Shown piece after piece: positions 34,228-43,852 of a DNA stretch of 49,248 bases. The notes beneath the pieces are model-generated. The model was not told the DNA's origin and did no database searches. It saw only the letters and a program-made list of their open reading frames with translations. The DNA lies in the NCBI GenBank assembly GCA_021324155.1, contig JAJPJQ010000047.1, positions 1 to 49,248 of the forward strand, read 5' to 3'. Within the stretch, counting starts at the first letter, position 1. Each line of letters begins with the position of its first letter. The DNA is from Pseudomonadota bacterium. GTDB lineage: Bacteria > Desulfobacterota > Binatia > UBA9968. The translations under genes were made by a program, and so were the position numbers.

Positions 34228-34337
34228 GCGGACGGCTTTTGGCCGCTCGTCTTTTTCTCCGCCATCAACTTCCGCATATCGCGCCGGCGCTTCTGCTGTT
34301 TCCGCCTGCGCCGGTTCTTTCGCGAGTTTTCGTTCAT
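34224..34337 (-). CDS. Very basic 37-residue microprotein
   Basis: ATG 34337 has AGGAGAC 7 bases upstream and encodes MNENSRKNRRRRKQQKRRRD followed by MRKLMAEKKTSGQKPSA, then TAG at 34226-34224. About 17 of 37 residues are Lys or Arg. The stop overlaps the convergent binding-protein stop by two bases. It may bind RNA or the ribosome; this is inferred from composition only. It could also be a non-coding frame, although the ribosome site is good. Confidence 0.5.
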   Translation of the reverse strand: MNENSRKNRRRRKQQKRRRDMRKLMAEKKTSGQKPSA

Positions 34338-34558
34338 CTCGATGTCTCCTTACATGATCGACTTCCTCTTGCCGAGAAAGGCGATGTCCGGCGATTATCC
34401 ACTCATATGCTCAAAAATGCCAGGCGGCTTACTGGAGCAACTCGACACCGTAATTCAATCGACGGCCGGTGGCGAGCTTGCACCGTCCACAAAAGTCAGT
34501 ATTTTACATATGGCGCCCGTCCGTTCAGGCGAGCGCATCCCATCCCGAGGAGTCTTTT

Positions 34559-36964
34559 TTGCTAAACTTACTGCAAGGCCGCCGCGCCTTCGGCGCTCCC
34601 GGCATCGCGCCCGCCTGGACGCATAGCCGCAAGGAGGGCGTCGGAACGGCCTATCATACGGCGAGCCGCGTCTGGTTCACGGCGTCGCACGGCATCCTGA
34701 ACGAGATTTACTACCCGCGCGTAGACATGCCGCAGACGCGCGACCTGCAATATCTCGTCACCGATGGCGAATCCTTTTTTCATGAACAGAAGCGCGATCT
34801 CGTCTACGAGGGCGACTACATCGACCATCACGCGCCGGGCTTTCGTCTGACCTCGCGCGATCCGCTCGGACGCTACGCGATTGCTCAAGAGATTATCTCA
34901 GACCCGCATCTCTCCTGTGTGCTCGTGCATACGCGCCTCGAAGGGCCCGAGGAGTTTCTCAAGAAGCTCCATCTCTATGTCCTGCTCGCGCCGCATCTCG
35001 AAGGCCGCGGCTGGGGCAACAACGCGGCGCGCGCCGAAGTGGGCGGCCGGACGGTTCTCGTCGCCTATCGCAACTGGGTCTATCTCGCGCTCGGCGCGAC
35101 CGCGCCGTTCAAGCGCACGTCGTGCGGCTACGTGGGCGCGAGCGACGGCTGGACCGATCTCCACGACAACTTCCAAATGGATTGGCAGTTCGACTATGCC
35201 GCCAACGGCAACGTGGCGATGATGGCGGAGATCGATATCTCCGCGTCGCGCGAATTCACGTTGGGCGTCGGCTTTGGCCCCGGTTTTCAGGCCGCGACGA
35301 CGACGCTGATGCAGGGGCTCGGCATCCATTTCGATGAGCAGCGCCGCCGCTTCGAGGACCAGTGGAAGCGCGTGCGCTGCCATACGCATCCGTTGGAGAA
35401 GATCGCGGGAGACGGCGGGCGGCTTTATTGCATCAGCCACACGCTGCTGCACGCGCACGAGGACAAGAGTTTTCCCGGCGCGCTAATCGCCTCGCTCAGC
35501 ATTCCTTGGGGCGAGGAGCGGAGCGACGAGGATGGCCTCGGCGGCTACCACCTCGTGTGGACGCGCGATCTCTGCCAGAGCGCGTCGGCGCTGCTGTCGA
35601 CCGGCGACACCGAAACGCCGCTCCGGGCGCTCATCTATCTCGCTGCGGCTCAGCGTCCCGACGGCGGTTTCAACCAGAACTTTTGGCTCGACGGAACGCC
35701 GCATTGGACTGGCATCCAGCTCGACGAGGTCGCGTTTCCGATCATTCTCGCTTGGCGCCTGAAGGAATTAGACGCGCTGCAAGAGTTCGATCCGACGCCG
35801 ATGGTGCTGAAGGCGGCGCGCTTTCTGATCGCTCATCCGCCGGCGACGCAGCAGGAGCGCTGGGAGGAAAACAGCGGCTACTCGCCGTCGACGCTCGCGG
35901 CGCACATCGCCGGTCTCGTGTGCGCGGCCGATTTCGCGCGGCGAAGCGGCGACGAAGCGAGCGCGCGCTTCATCGAAGATTATGCGGATTTCCTCGAGGC
36001 GCGCATCGAGCGCTGGACGGTTACGACCGAAGGCGCGCTCGTCCCGGGAATCCGCCGGCACTACATCCGCATCAACCCGGTCGATCCGAAAAATCCGCGA
36101 CCCATCGAAGATCCGAACCTGGGGATCGTCACGATCCGCAATCGCTCGCCGGGTGCGCAGGCCGATTTCCCCGCGCGCGACATCATCGATGCGGGATTCC
36201 TGGAGCTCGTGCGCTACGGCATCCGCCGCCCGCGCGATCCGTTGATCGAGGATTCGCTCGCTGTCGTCGATACGGTGCTGAAAGTCGATACGCCGTTCGG
36301 CCCGTGCTGGCGGCGGTATAATCACGACGGCTACGGCCAGCGCGACGACGGCCGTGGCTTCGACGGCTGGGGCGTCGGGCGCGCGTGGCCGCTGCTCACC
36401 GGCGAGCGCGCGCATTACGAGCTGGCCGCGGGCAGGCCGGCGGCGCACCTAATCCGTGCGATCGAGGGCTTCGCCACGAGAGGCGGCATGCTGCCGGAGC
36501 AGATTTGGGATCGCCCCGATGTGCCGGAGCGCGAAATGTATTTCGGCAAGGCGACCGGGGCGGCGATGCCGCTCATGTGGGCGCATTCGGAGTACATGAA
36601 GCTCCTGCGCTCGGCCTGGGACGAGGAGGTTTTCGACCGCATTGCTCTCGTAGAGCAGCGCTACGCGAACGGCACGCGCCGCGATCTGGAGATATGGAAG
36701 CCGAACCGGCAGCCCGTGCGAATATCGGCGGGAGCCGCGCTCCGCGTCCAGGCGTCCGCGCCGTTTCGTCTGCGCTGGACGCGCGACGAGTGGCGCACGA
36801 TTGCCGAGGACGACGCGCACGCGGTAGGCATTGGTCTGCATTACATCGACATCATGGTCCCGCCGACGCAACGCGCGCCGCTGCGCTTTACGTTCTATTG
36901 GACGGCCGAAAACAGGTGGGCAGGCGAGGACTACACCGTAGAGGTTGGACAACCCTCACGCTGA
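34559..36964 (+). CDS. Glycoside hydrolase family 15 glucoamylase/glucodextranase-like
   Basis: 801 residues from TTG 34559, chosen because GAGGAG lies 6 bases upstream and homology-like sequence starts there (LLNLLQGRRAFGAPGIAPAW). An in-frame ATG at 34469 has no site. An N-terminal glucodextranase-like beta domain (to about 260) precedes the (alpha/alpha)6 barrel, with HLVWTRDLCQSASALL (about 333) and the catalytic-base motif GGMLPEQIWD (Glu about 646). The last about 110 residues form an extra C-terminal beta domain. GH15 enzymes release glucose from starch, glycogen or dextran ends. No signal peptide is visible, so a cytoplasmic role in glycogen or trehalose turnover is possible. Confidence 0.9.
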   Translation: MLNLLQGRRAFGAPGIAPAWTHSRKEGVGTAYHTASRVWFTASHGILNEIYYPRVDMPQTRDLQYLVTDGESFFHEQKRDLVYEGDYIDHHAPGFRLTSRDPLGRYAIAQEIISDPHLSCVLVHTRLEGPEEFLKKLHLYVLLAPHLEGRGWGNNAARAEVGGRTVLVAYRNWVYLALGATAPFKRTSCGYVGASDGWTDLHDNFQMDWQFDYAANGNVAMMAEIDISASREFTLGVGFGPGFQAATTTLMQGLGIHFDEQRRRFEDQWKRVRCHTHPLEKIAGDGGRLYCISHTLLHAHEDKSFPGALIASLSIPWGEERSDEDGLGGYHLVWTRDLCQSASALLSTGDTETPLRALIYLAAAQRPDGGFNQNFWLDGTPHWTGIQLDEVAFPIILAWRLKELDALQEFDPTPMVLKAARFLIAHPPATQQERWEENSGYSPSTLAAHIAGLVCAADFARRSGDEASARFIEDYADFLEARIERWTVTTEGALVPGIRRHYIRINPVDPKNPRPIEDPNLGIVTIRNRSPGAQADFPARDIIDAGFLELVRYGIRRPRDPLIEDSLAVVDTVLKVDTPFGPCWRRYNHDGYGQRDDGRGFDGWGVGRAWPLLTGERAHYELAAGRPAAHLIRAIEGFATRGGMLPEQIWDRPDVPEREMYFGKATGAAMPLMWAHSEYMKLLRSAWDEEVFDRIALVEQRYANGTRRDLEIWKPNRQPVRISAGAALRVQASAPFRLRWTRDEWRTIAEDDAHAVGIGLHYIDIMVPPTQRAPLRFTFYWTAENRWAGEDYTVEVGQPSR

Positions 36965-37058
36965 CCCTCTCCCTAATAGGGCGAGGGAAAAATTGTGCTT
37001 GGTAAGGCTCGACCTCCATCCAAGGCCCTCTCCCTCTGGGAGGGGGATTGGGAGAGGG
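36965..37058. repeat. Two 'ccctctccc...gggagaggg' hairpins between convergent genes
   Basis: At 36965-36987 CCCTCTCCCT pairs with AGGGCGAGGG (one mismatch). At 37026-37058 CCCTCTCCC pairs perfectly with GGGAGAGGG across 15 bases. A related single-sided G-rich stretch (gggagagggcggggtgaggg) occurs at about 20360-20380. This matches a type of G/C-run intergenic repeat common in high-GC bacterial genomes. Terminator action is doubtful because no T run follows. Confidence 0.6.
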
Positions 37059-37062
37059 GAAT

Positions 37063-38142
37063 TCACTCCGCCCACAACATTCTCACACGCTTCAGCGCGT
37101 TTTCTTTCTCCGTCCGCTCTATCTTCGCGCGCTCGACTATTTTTCGTAAGGTTTCGATGGAGTCGTCGTAGACTTTCCGGTTGACGGGGTAGGGATGACC
37201 GTCCTTGCCGCCGTGCGCGAAGCTGAATTTCGCCGGGTCTTTCCAGGAAGCCGCAGTGCCATAAGTAATCTCGGAGATCAGCGCCAGCGCGCGCAATGTC
37301 TTCGCGCCGACGCCGGGCATGCCGAGCAGGGCTTCGAAATTCTCCGCCTGGCCTTCGTAGGTTTTAAGGAGAATCTTTTCGATGGATTCCGGACGCAGGT
37401 CGGCGACGGCGACCTGGTGATGCGCGGGCAGGTTCAGAGTTTTCATCTGTTTGATCTCGCGCACGATCTTCTCAGGACCCTCGTGCGAGAGCTCGGTCAT
37501 GACGTTCTGGGCCGGCACGCTCTCGCCCGCGACGAGATTGAGGACGCTGTCTTTCTTAACGCTCGTGCAGATCGCCGCGTGCGGGTCGACGGTGAGCGAT
37601 TCGGCGGCTCCGGAATGCCAATGGTAGCGGCGCGCGAAGCGCTCGCTCATGCCCTGCTGCACGACCGCCCAAGCGCCATCGAATGTAAAGAAAAAATTGT
37701 GATGATAGAGCTGGAAGCCGTCCTGGAGGGCGTTGTTGTCGATTTTCGCCGTGAGGCGGCTTAGATGGACGAGTTCGTTCGAATCGCGCGCGAGGCTGTA
37801 GCGCTCGCCCGCCGCGACGATCTCGCCCGGCGTTTTCCGCGACGTCGCTCCCTTGCCGCCCGCTATGACCAGGCCGAGCTCGCGCTCCATGCCGCGCAGA
37901 CCTTCCTTGAGCGCGCCGCAGACGGTGGTCGTAACGCCGGACGAATGCCAGTCGAAGCCTAAGACGCAGCCGAGGGATTGGAACCAGTAGGGATCGGATA
38001 TACGGACAAGAAGCTCGCCCGGGCCTTGGTCCTCGACGATCAGCCGGACGATCTCGCGTCCCAGCCGGACCATGCGCTGGAACAGCCAGGCCGGCGCTTT
38101 CCCGCCGTGCAGCGGCAGGTTGGCGATTCCGGTCTGGCGCAT
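37063..38142 (-). CDS. DUF763-family protein
   Basis: A 359-residue protein matching DUF763 at its start (MRQTGIANLPLHGGKAPAWL) and through the family (ISDPYWFQSLGCVLGFDWHS, MSERFARRYHWHSG). A helix-hairpin-helix-like segment is present (LLGMPGVGAKTLRALALISE) with YPVNRKVYDDSIETLR after it. The family is found in archaea and bacteria, is of unknown biochemical function, and has a fold suggesting nucleic-acid or nucleotide handling. It is leftward and convergent with the GH15 gene, and follows a small hypothetical gene by 12 bases. Confidence 0.88.
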   Translation of the reverse strand: MRQTGIANLPLHGGKAPAWLFQRMVRLGREIVRLIVEDQGPGELLVRISDPYWFQSLGCVLGFDWHSSGVTTTVCGALKEGLRGMERELGLVIAGGKGATSRKTPGEIVAAGERYSLARDSNELVHLSRLTAKIDNNALQDGFQLYHHNFFFTFDGAWAVVQQGMSERFARRYHWHSGAAESLTVDPHAAICTSVKKDSVLNLVAGESVPAQNVMTELSHEGPEKIVREIKQMKTLNLPAHHQVAVADLRPESIEKILLKTYEGQAENFEALLGMPGVGAKTLRALALISEITYGTAASWKDPAKFSFAHGGKDGHPYPVNRKVYDDSIETLRKIVERAKIERTEKENALKRVRMLWAE

Positions 38143-38154
38143 TTAGGGATTATA

Positions 38155-38400
38155 TCAGTCTTCGGAGTCCCCGAAGTAGTCCCTTAAGATTCTCTCCTTT
38201 ACATATTCGAGCGAGCCGAGATCCTGGATGATATCGCCGCCGCTGTCGTAGAAGATGATATCGCCGTCGCGGGTGCGCCCGACGGCTACTAGCCAATCGA
38301 GTTCGTGCCGGTCCTCCAAAAGGTAGTTGATCGCTTGGTCGGCGCCCTTGCTGCCGATGATGGTGACTTTGGGAGCAGGGTTTTTCTTCGCCTGTGACAT
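38155..38400 (-). CDS. Hypothetical protein (81 residues)
   Basis: The protein begins MSQAKKNPAPKVTIIGSKGA and has a compact alpha/beta look (LDWLVAVGRTRDGDIIFYDS), ending in an acidic tail DYFGDSED. AGGAGGA precedes the ATG and a good promoter is visible upstream. No family is recognised. It is probably co-transcribed with the DUF763 gene 12 bases downstream. Confidence 0.65.
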   Translation of the reverse strand: MSQAKKNPAPKVTIIGSKGADQAINYLLEDRHELDWLVAVGRTRDGDIIFYDSGGDIIQDLGSLEYVKERILRDYFGDSED

Positions 38401-38422
38401 CGAGTCCTCCTCTGCGCTGTGA

Positions 38423-38452
38423 ACTATACCAGAGGCGCCTCGGATATTACAA
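38423..38452 (-). promoter_or_regulatory. Promoter with a palindrome in its spacer
   Basis: On the minus strand TTGTAA (38452-38447) and TATAGT (38428-38423) are 18 bp apart. The spacer contains the perfect palindrome GAGGCGCCTC (38432-38441). It drives the small hypothetical and DUF763 genes. A palindrome between the boxes suggests binding by a regulator. Confidence 0.5.
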
Positions 38453-38509
38453 TGTAGTAATTTTTATGCACATTTACCCAAGGATAATCAGCAACTTACA
38501 AGGATTTCT

Positions 38510-39796
38510 TCATTCCAGCACGAGTTCCGCCAGGGCCTCGACGTGAAACGTATGGGGGAAGAGATCGACGGGGCGGACGCGCTTTAAAGCATACCCCTTT
38601 TTCGCCAGCGCCGCGAGGTCGCGGGCGAGGGTAGCGGGATTGCACGAAACGTACAAAATCGTGCCGGCCCCGAGGGCCGCCAGGTCGTCTTCCAGACCTT
38701 TCGCGCCCGAGCGCGGCGGGTCGAGAATCATTTTCGTGAACCTCTCGCCCGCCTCACGCAGACGGCGCGCGGCCTGAGGCGCGTGGGCCTGAATCCAGCG
38801 GATATTTTTGAAATCATATTTGGCACTGTTCTTTTTTCCGTTGACGACCGCGCGCGAATCGGCTTCGACAGCCACGACTCCGCCGGCGCGCCGGGCTATA
38901 GGCAGCGTGAAGTTTCCCGCGCCTGAATAGAACTCCAGCACACGGTCGGAAGGCCCGAATGCGCCCCAGTCTATCAGCTCGCGGGCGAGCAGCCGGTTGC
39001 CCTCTCGGTTTACTTGCGTGAAGACCTCGGCGTCGACTTCCATCGCGAGGCCGTCTTCCGCCTCGACGACGATTGTATCGGCGCCCCACGATCGCCGCGA
39101 GTTCTTGCCAAACAGAACTAGGCCGGCGACGTCGGGATGCTCGGCGAGGAAAACCTTCGCCGCGGCGGCGTCGTCGCTCGCGATCGCGCCGTCCACCTTG
39201 CCCGCGAAAACGGCGAGATCGCGAGCGTCGCTCTCGACAATCTCCAACTCGACGATATGAGACACCAGCCGCTCGATCCACGCGCGCGCGGCGTCAAGCC
39301 GGCGGTCGGCGTCGTCGCTCGCGATCAGGCACGAGGCGATCTCAATGAGCTGATGGCTGAAGAGCCGGTGATAGCCGAGGCGCCGGCCCGGGGCGACGTG
39401 CAGCCGGATGCGCCGGCGATATCGGTATTGTTCAGGCGAGGGGACGATCGGCAGTAGCTCGTAATTTTCTAATTTGCCTATGCGCCGGAGCGCGTCGGCG
39501 ACGCTTTTCTGCTTCGCTTGGAGCTGTGTCTCATAATTGACCATCTGCCACGGGCAGCCGCCGCAATCGCCCACGTAGGGGCAGGGCGGCTGCTGGCGCG
39601 CCGGCGCGGGAACGATGATCTCGGCGAGCGCGCCGATGGCGTAATTGCCCTTGTCTTCGACGATCGTCGCTTCGATCTCGTCGCCCGGTACCGTGAGCGG
39701 GACCATGACGACGCGGCCGTTGTGCCGCCCGATACCGTAAGGCCCGTAGGCGAGCGCGTCGATTTTGAGCCGGAGCTTCTCGATAGCGTCGTTCAT
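38510..39796 (-). CDS. rlmD: 23S rRNA (uracil-1939-C5) methyltransferase RlmD/RumA-like
   Basis: 428 residues from ATG 39796 (an earlier Met at 39817 is possible). An N-terminal TRAM/OB domain (about 8-62) is followed by an Fe-S site of Cys72, Cys78, Cys81 (CPYVGDCGGCPW) and a later Cys156. The SAM-binding domain has VLEFYSGAGNFTLPIARR, DPPRSGAKG and the catalytic nucleophile in YVSCNPATLARD. It uses SAM to methylate U to m5U in 23S rRNA; the target base is assigned by family only, since related enzymes modify U747 or tRNA U54. It diverges from the DUF309-ABC operon. Confidence 0.88.
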   Translation of the reverse strand: MNDAIEKLRLKIDALAYGPYGIGRHNGRVVMVPLTVPGDEIEATIVEDKGNYAIGALAEIIVPAPARQQPPCPYVGDCGGCPWQMVNYETQLQAKQKSVADALRRIGKLENYELLPIVPSPEQYRYRRRIRLHVAPGRRLGYHRLFSHQLIEIASCLIASDDADRRLDAARAWIERLVSHIVELEIVESDARDLAVFAGKVDGAIASDDAAAAKVFLAEHPDVAGLVLFGKNSRRSWGADTIVVEAEDGLAMEVDAEVFTQVNREGNRLLARELIDWGAFGPSDRVLEFYSGAGNFTLPIARRAGGVVAVEADSRAVVNGKKNSAKYDFKNIRWIQAHAPQAARRLREAGERFTKMILDPPRSGAKGLEDDLAALGAGTILYVSCNPATLARDLAALAKKGYALKRVRPVDLFPHTFHVEALAELVLE

Positions 39797-39847
39797 GGAC
39801 TGCATGTTATAAAACAAGATGGAATCCTATCGGAAATCATCCAAAAC

Positions 39848-40212
39848 ATGAACTCCGACGCGCGCCTCGATAAAGGCATCGAAGAGTTCAACCGCGGGCT
39901 TTTTTTCGAGTGCCACGAGACGCTGGAAGCGGTGTGGCTCGAAGAGCACGGCGAGGACCGCCTGTTTTATCAAGGCATTATCCAGATCGCGGCCGGATAT
40001 TATAAGTTGCAGCAGGGCGTGCTCATCGGCGCGATAAAGCTCTGGCGCACGGGACTGGAGAAGCTGGAGCCCTACGGCGCGGCGCATCTCGGCGTCGACC
40101 TCGCTTCGCTGGTGGCGCCGACGAAAGACAATCTCGTTCGCGCGGAAGCGGCGGAGCGGCAGGGCGCCGCGGTCGATCTATGCGCGCCGCAGATTCTCCG
40201 GATCGGCGGCGC

Positions 40213-40216
<4 letters not shown>
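39848..40216 (+). CDS. DUF309-family protein
   Basis: 122 residues from ATG 39848. The family motif is plain: FNRGLFFECHETLEAVWLEE with GEDRLFYQGIIQIAAGYYKL and LIGAIKLWRTGLEKLEPYG. DUF309 proteins are small helical bundles of unknown function with a conserved CHE motif. Its stop overlaps the ATPase start as ATGA, so it is the first gene of the DUF309-ATPase-permease operon. That arrangement hints at a shared role, but nothing more can be said. Confidence 0.88.
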
Positions 40217-40886
<670 letters not shown>

Positions 40887-40887
<1 letters not shown>

Positions 40888-43475
40888 TGCTGCGGCTTTT
40901 GCGTCTGGTGAGCTGGCGGCACGCCAAGCGCCACCGCCTTCGGACGCTCCTCACGTTTCTCGGCATCGTGCTCGGCGTCGCGGTGATCGTCGCGATCGCG
41001 CTCGTGAATCGCACGCTCACCGGCTCGTTCCAGCGCACGATCGATCTTATCGCCGGCAAGGCCGTGCTGCAGGTCGAAAACGGCGAGAGCGGCTTTCCCG
41101 AGACCCTCTACCCGACGATCCGCGATACGCCGGGGGTCGCCGACGCCGCGCCGGCGGTCGACGGGTTTCTGCCACTCGTCGATCGCAAAGCCGAGAAGCT
41201 GTACGTCTACGGCGTCGATTTCCTCGCCGATTCGTCGGTCCGTGAGCACGAGTTCGTCGGGGGCGCATCGGCGATGGAAGATGCGCTCGATTTCATCGCC
41301 AACCCGGACTCCGTCGCGCTCACGGAGACGTTCGCGCGCCGCTTAGATCTGCCCGTCGGCTCGAAACTTCGCCTGGCGACGAGCCGCGGCGTGCGCGAAT
41401 ACACGGTCCGCGTGCTGATGAGAGAGGAGGGCGCGGCGACCGTCTTCGGCGGCAGCTTCGCGCTCATGGATCTGCCCGTCGCGCAGATCGCTCTCGGGAA
41501 AGAGGGAAAGCTCGACATCGTCGATCTCACTACCGAGACGGGAGAATCGATCGATACCGTCCGACAGCGCCTCCAGACGCGCGTCGGCGGCGCGGCGCAG
41601 ACGGTGCGCCCGCGCGAGCGGGGCGAGCAGGTCGAATCGCTCATGACCTCATTCCGCGTTGGGCTATTCTTTGTCAGTCTTATTGCGCTTTTCGTCGGCT
41701 TCTTTTTGATCTTCAACACCGTTTCCGTTTCCGTCATCCAGCGTAAGCGCGAGATCGGCACGCTGCGCTGCCTCGGCATTCTGAGGAGGCAGATTTTATG
41801 CCTGTTCGTTCTGGAAGCGCTATTGCTTGCCCTCGCCGGCTCGGTCGTCGGCATCGGCGCCGGATTTCTGCTGGCGCAGGGCGCGCTCTATTCCGTCGGA
41901 CAGACGGTTAACAGCTTATTCTTTCATTTCGACTTCGCTTCGAGCGCCGCCGATCTGCGCGAAGTTTGGATCGGCCTTGCCGGCGGCATCGGTATCGCGC
42001 TGCTCGCGGCGGTTTATCCGGCGTGGCAGGCCGCGCGCGTGACGCCGCTCGAAAGCGCGCGCCAGGCCGTATGGCGCCCGCGGCGTGCAGGCGTGTCAGG
42101 CGCGACGATCGTCGGCATCGTCCTGCTATTGCTCTCGCCGGCTGTCGCGGTGATTAGTCCGGCGGGACTCGGCGGCGTGGGGAAGTTCACGCTCGGGGTG
42201 ATCGCCATGATGCTGTTCCTGCTCGGTCTCTCTTTTCTTGCGCCGCTTTTCGTGTCGTGGTGGGCGGGATTCTACTGGCGCGCGACCGGCCGCCTGCCTC
42301 CGCGCGCGGGTTTTTTGCGCAACGAGGCGCGGCTCGCTTGCGACAGCTTGCGGCGCGCGCCCGGGCGCTCGGGGATGACGATCGCGACGCTGATGATCAG
42401 CCTGGCGGCGATCTTCACCGTCGCTGCGTTCGTCGCGAGCGTGCGCGAGTCGCTGCTCGACTGGGTCGACCGTATGGTCACCGCCGATCTCGTCGTCCAT
42501 TCCGGCGCGCGCACCGCCGGGCCGCTGAACGTGCCGCTGCGCGAAGAGTTCGGCGCGAAGCTCGAAGCCGTTCCCGGCGTCGCTGTGGTCGATTATTATC
42601 GGTTGATTCGTTCCAATTACGAAGGCCGGCCGATCATGGTCGAGTCCTTTTCCGCGCAGCGCTCGGCGCGCGTGCGCACGCTACCGATACTGTCAGGCGA
42701 CGGCGCCGCAGCCCTGCGGGACCTCGCTCGAGAAAAAGGCGTGCTCGTGAGCGAGAGCTTTCAGAGGAAATTCGGCAAGAACGCCGGCGAGACGGTCCGG
42801 CTCGCGACGCCGAGCGGGCCGGTCGAATTCAAAATTGTCGGCGTGTACGTCGATTACACCTCCGACTCGGGGAGCGTGCTCATCGACCGGAGCCTCTACA
42901 AGCGCTTTTGGAAAGACGATCTGGTCGACGCCTTCGACTTATGGCTCGCGCCCGGCGCTGCGCCGGAGAGCGTCACCGCCGCGATTAATCAAAGATACGG
43001 CGAAGACTACCAGCTCTTCGTCAGTACGCACCGCGAGCTCAAGGCGAACGTTGTCCGCTTGATGGAGCAATCCTTCAGCGTCAACTACGCCGTCGAGATC
43101 GTTGCCGTCGTCGTGGCGATCTTCAGCGTCGTCAACACACTGCTGGCGTCGGTGCTCGACCGCACGCGCGAGATCGGCGTCCTGCGCGCGATCGGCGCGA
43201 CGCGCCGTCAGCTCCGCGGTACGATCATGGCGGAAGCCGGATGGCTCGGTATTCTAGGCGGCCTGCTCGGGCTTTTTGCCGGGGCGATCATGTCGTACCA
43301 CCACGTGGTCTATAACACGCGCTTTCTCACCGGCTGGAGCTTTCAATATTACTATCCCACCGAAGTCGCGGTCCTATCGCTCGCGGCATCGCTGGCCCTG
43401 TGCCTCTTGGCGGGCTACCTGCCGGCCAAGCGCGCCGCGGAGATTCCGATCGTCGAGGCGATCGGGTACGAATAG
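40887..43475 (+). CDS. ABC transporter permease with two FtsX domains
   Basis: An 862-residue protein with one N-terminal helix (FLGIVLGVAVIVAIALVN), a periplasmic MacB-PCD-like domain of about 200 residues and three helices (about 255-395). A loop and further helices follow, and then a second periplasmic domain (about 550-720) and three final helices (about 735-855). Both FtsX domains show the typical R-x-x-E-I-G-x-L-R sequence (RKREIGTLRCLG and RTREIGVLRAIG). This is the double-length YbbP/LolCE-like fusion. With the LolD-type ATPase it likely drives lipid or lipoprotein transfer or toxin export. It starts one base into the ATPase stop. Confidence 0.92.
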
Positions 43476-43487
43476 GGATAAATGTCG

Positions 43488-43526
43488 CAAAATTGTGCAA
43501 ACTTACGCTTATGTGCGCCAATTTTG
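43488..43526. repeat. Inverted repeat caaaattg...caattttg downstream of the permease gene
   Basis: Perfect 8-bp arms separated by 23 bases, 12 bases after the permease stop. It could be a weak 3' hairpin, but no T run follows. The rest of 43476-43669 shows nothing else. Confidence 0.4.
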
Positions 43527-43669
43527 TCCCTGCCGCGCCATCGATCCGCACGAATCGTCGCGAATCCCGGTCTAAAAGGAATCTTGGACCGTGGTACGGA
43601 TGTTGCTCGGCGGAGTTACTTGCCGGCCGTTAAATAGAATCGCAAACGCGCGGCCGAGAGGAGTGACAG

Positions 43670-43780
43670 ATGGAAGCCGAGCTGAATTATCTGGTCTCGC
43701 TAGTCGCGTTGGTGACACTGATCCTGGGGCTGGTCGCTCACAGCGACGGGCTCAGACGGCTTCGTCACAAACGCGGCTAG
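43670..43780 (+). CDS. 36-residue single-pass membrane microprotein
   Basis: ATG 43670 is preceded by GAGAGGAG 6 bases upstream and encodes MEAELNYLVSLVALVTLILG then LVAHSDGLRRLRHKRG. A hydrophobic helix at about 6-24 is followed by a basic tail, so the C-terminus should face the cytoplasm. Good site, clean start and membrane-plus-basic pattern support it. No family is recognised. Confidence 0.6.
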   Translation: MEAELNYLVSLVALVTLILGLVAHSDGLRRLRHKRG

Positions 43781-43852
43781 ACCGCAGAAAAATCTGAGTC
43801 TGCCAAGCGATCCACTACTGCGCTCGAAGAGGACGCACAGTTGTTCCCGGAT

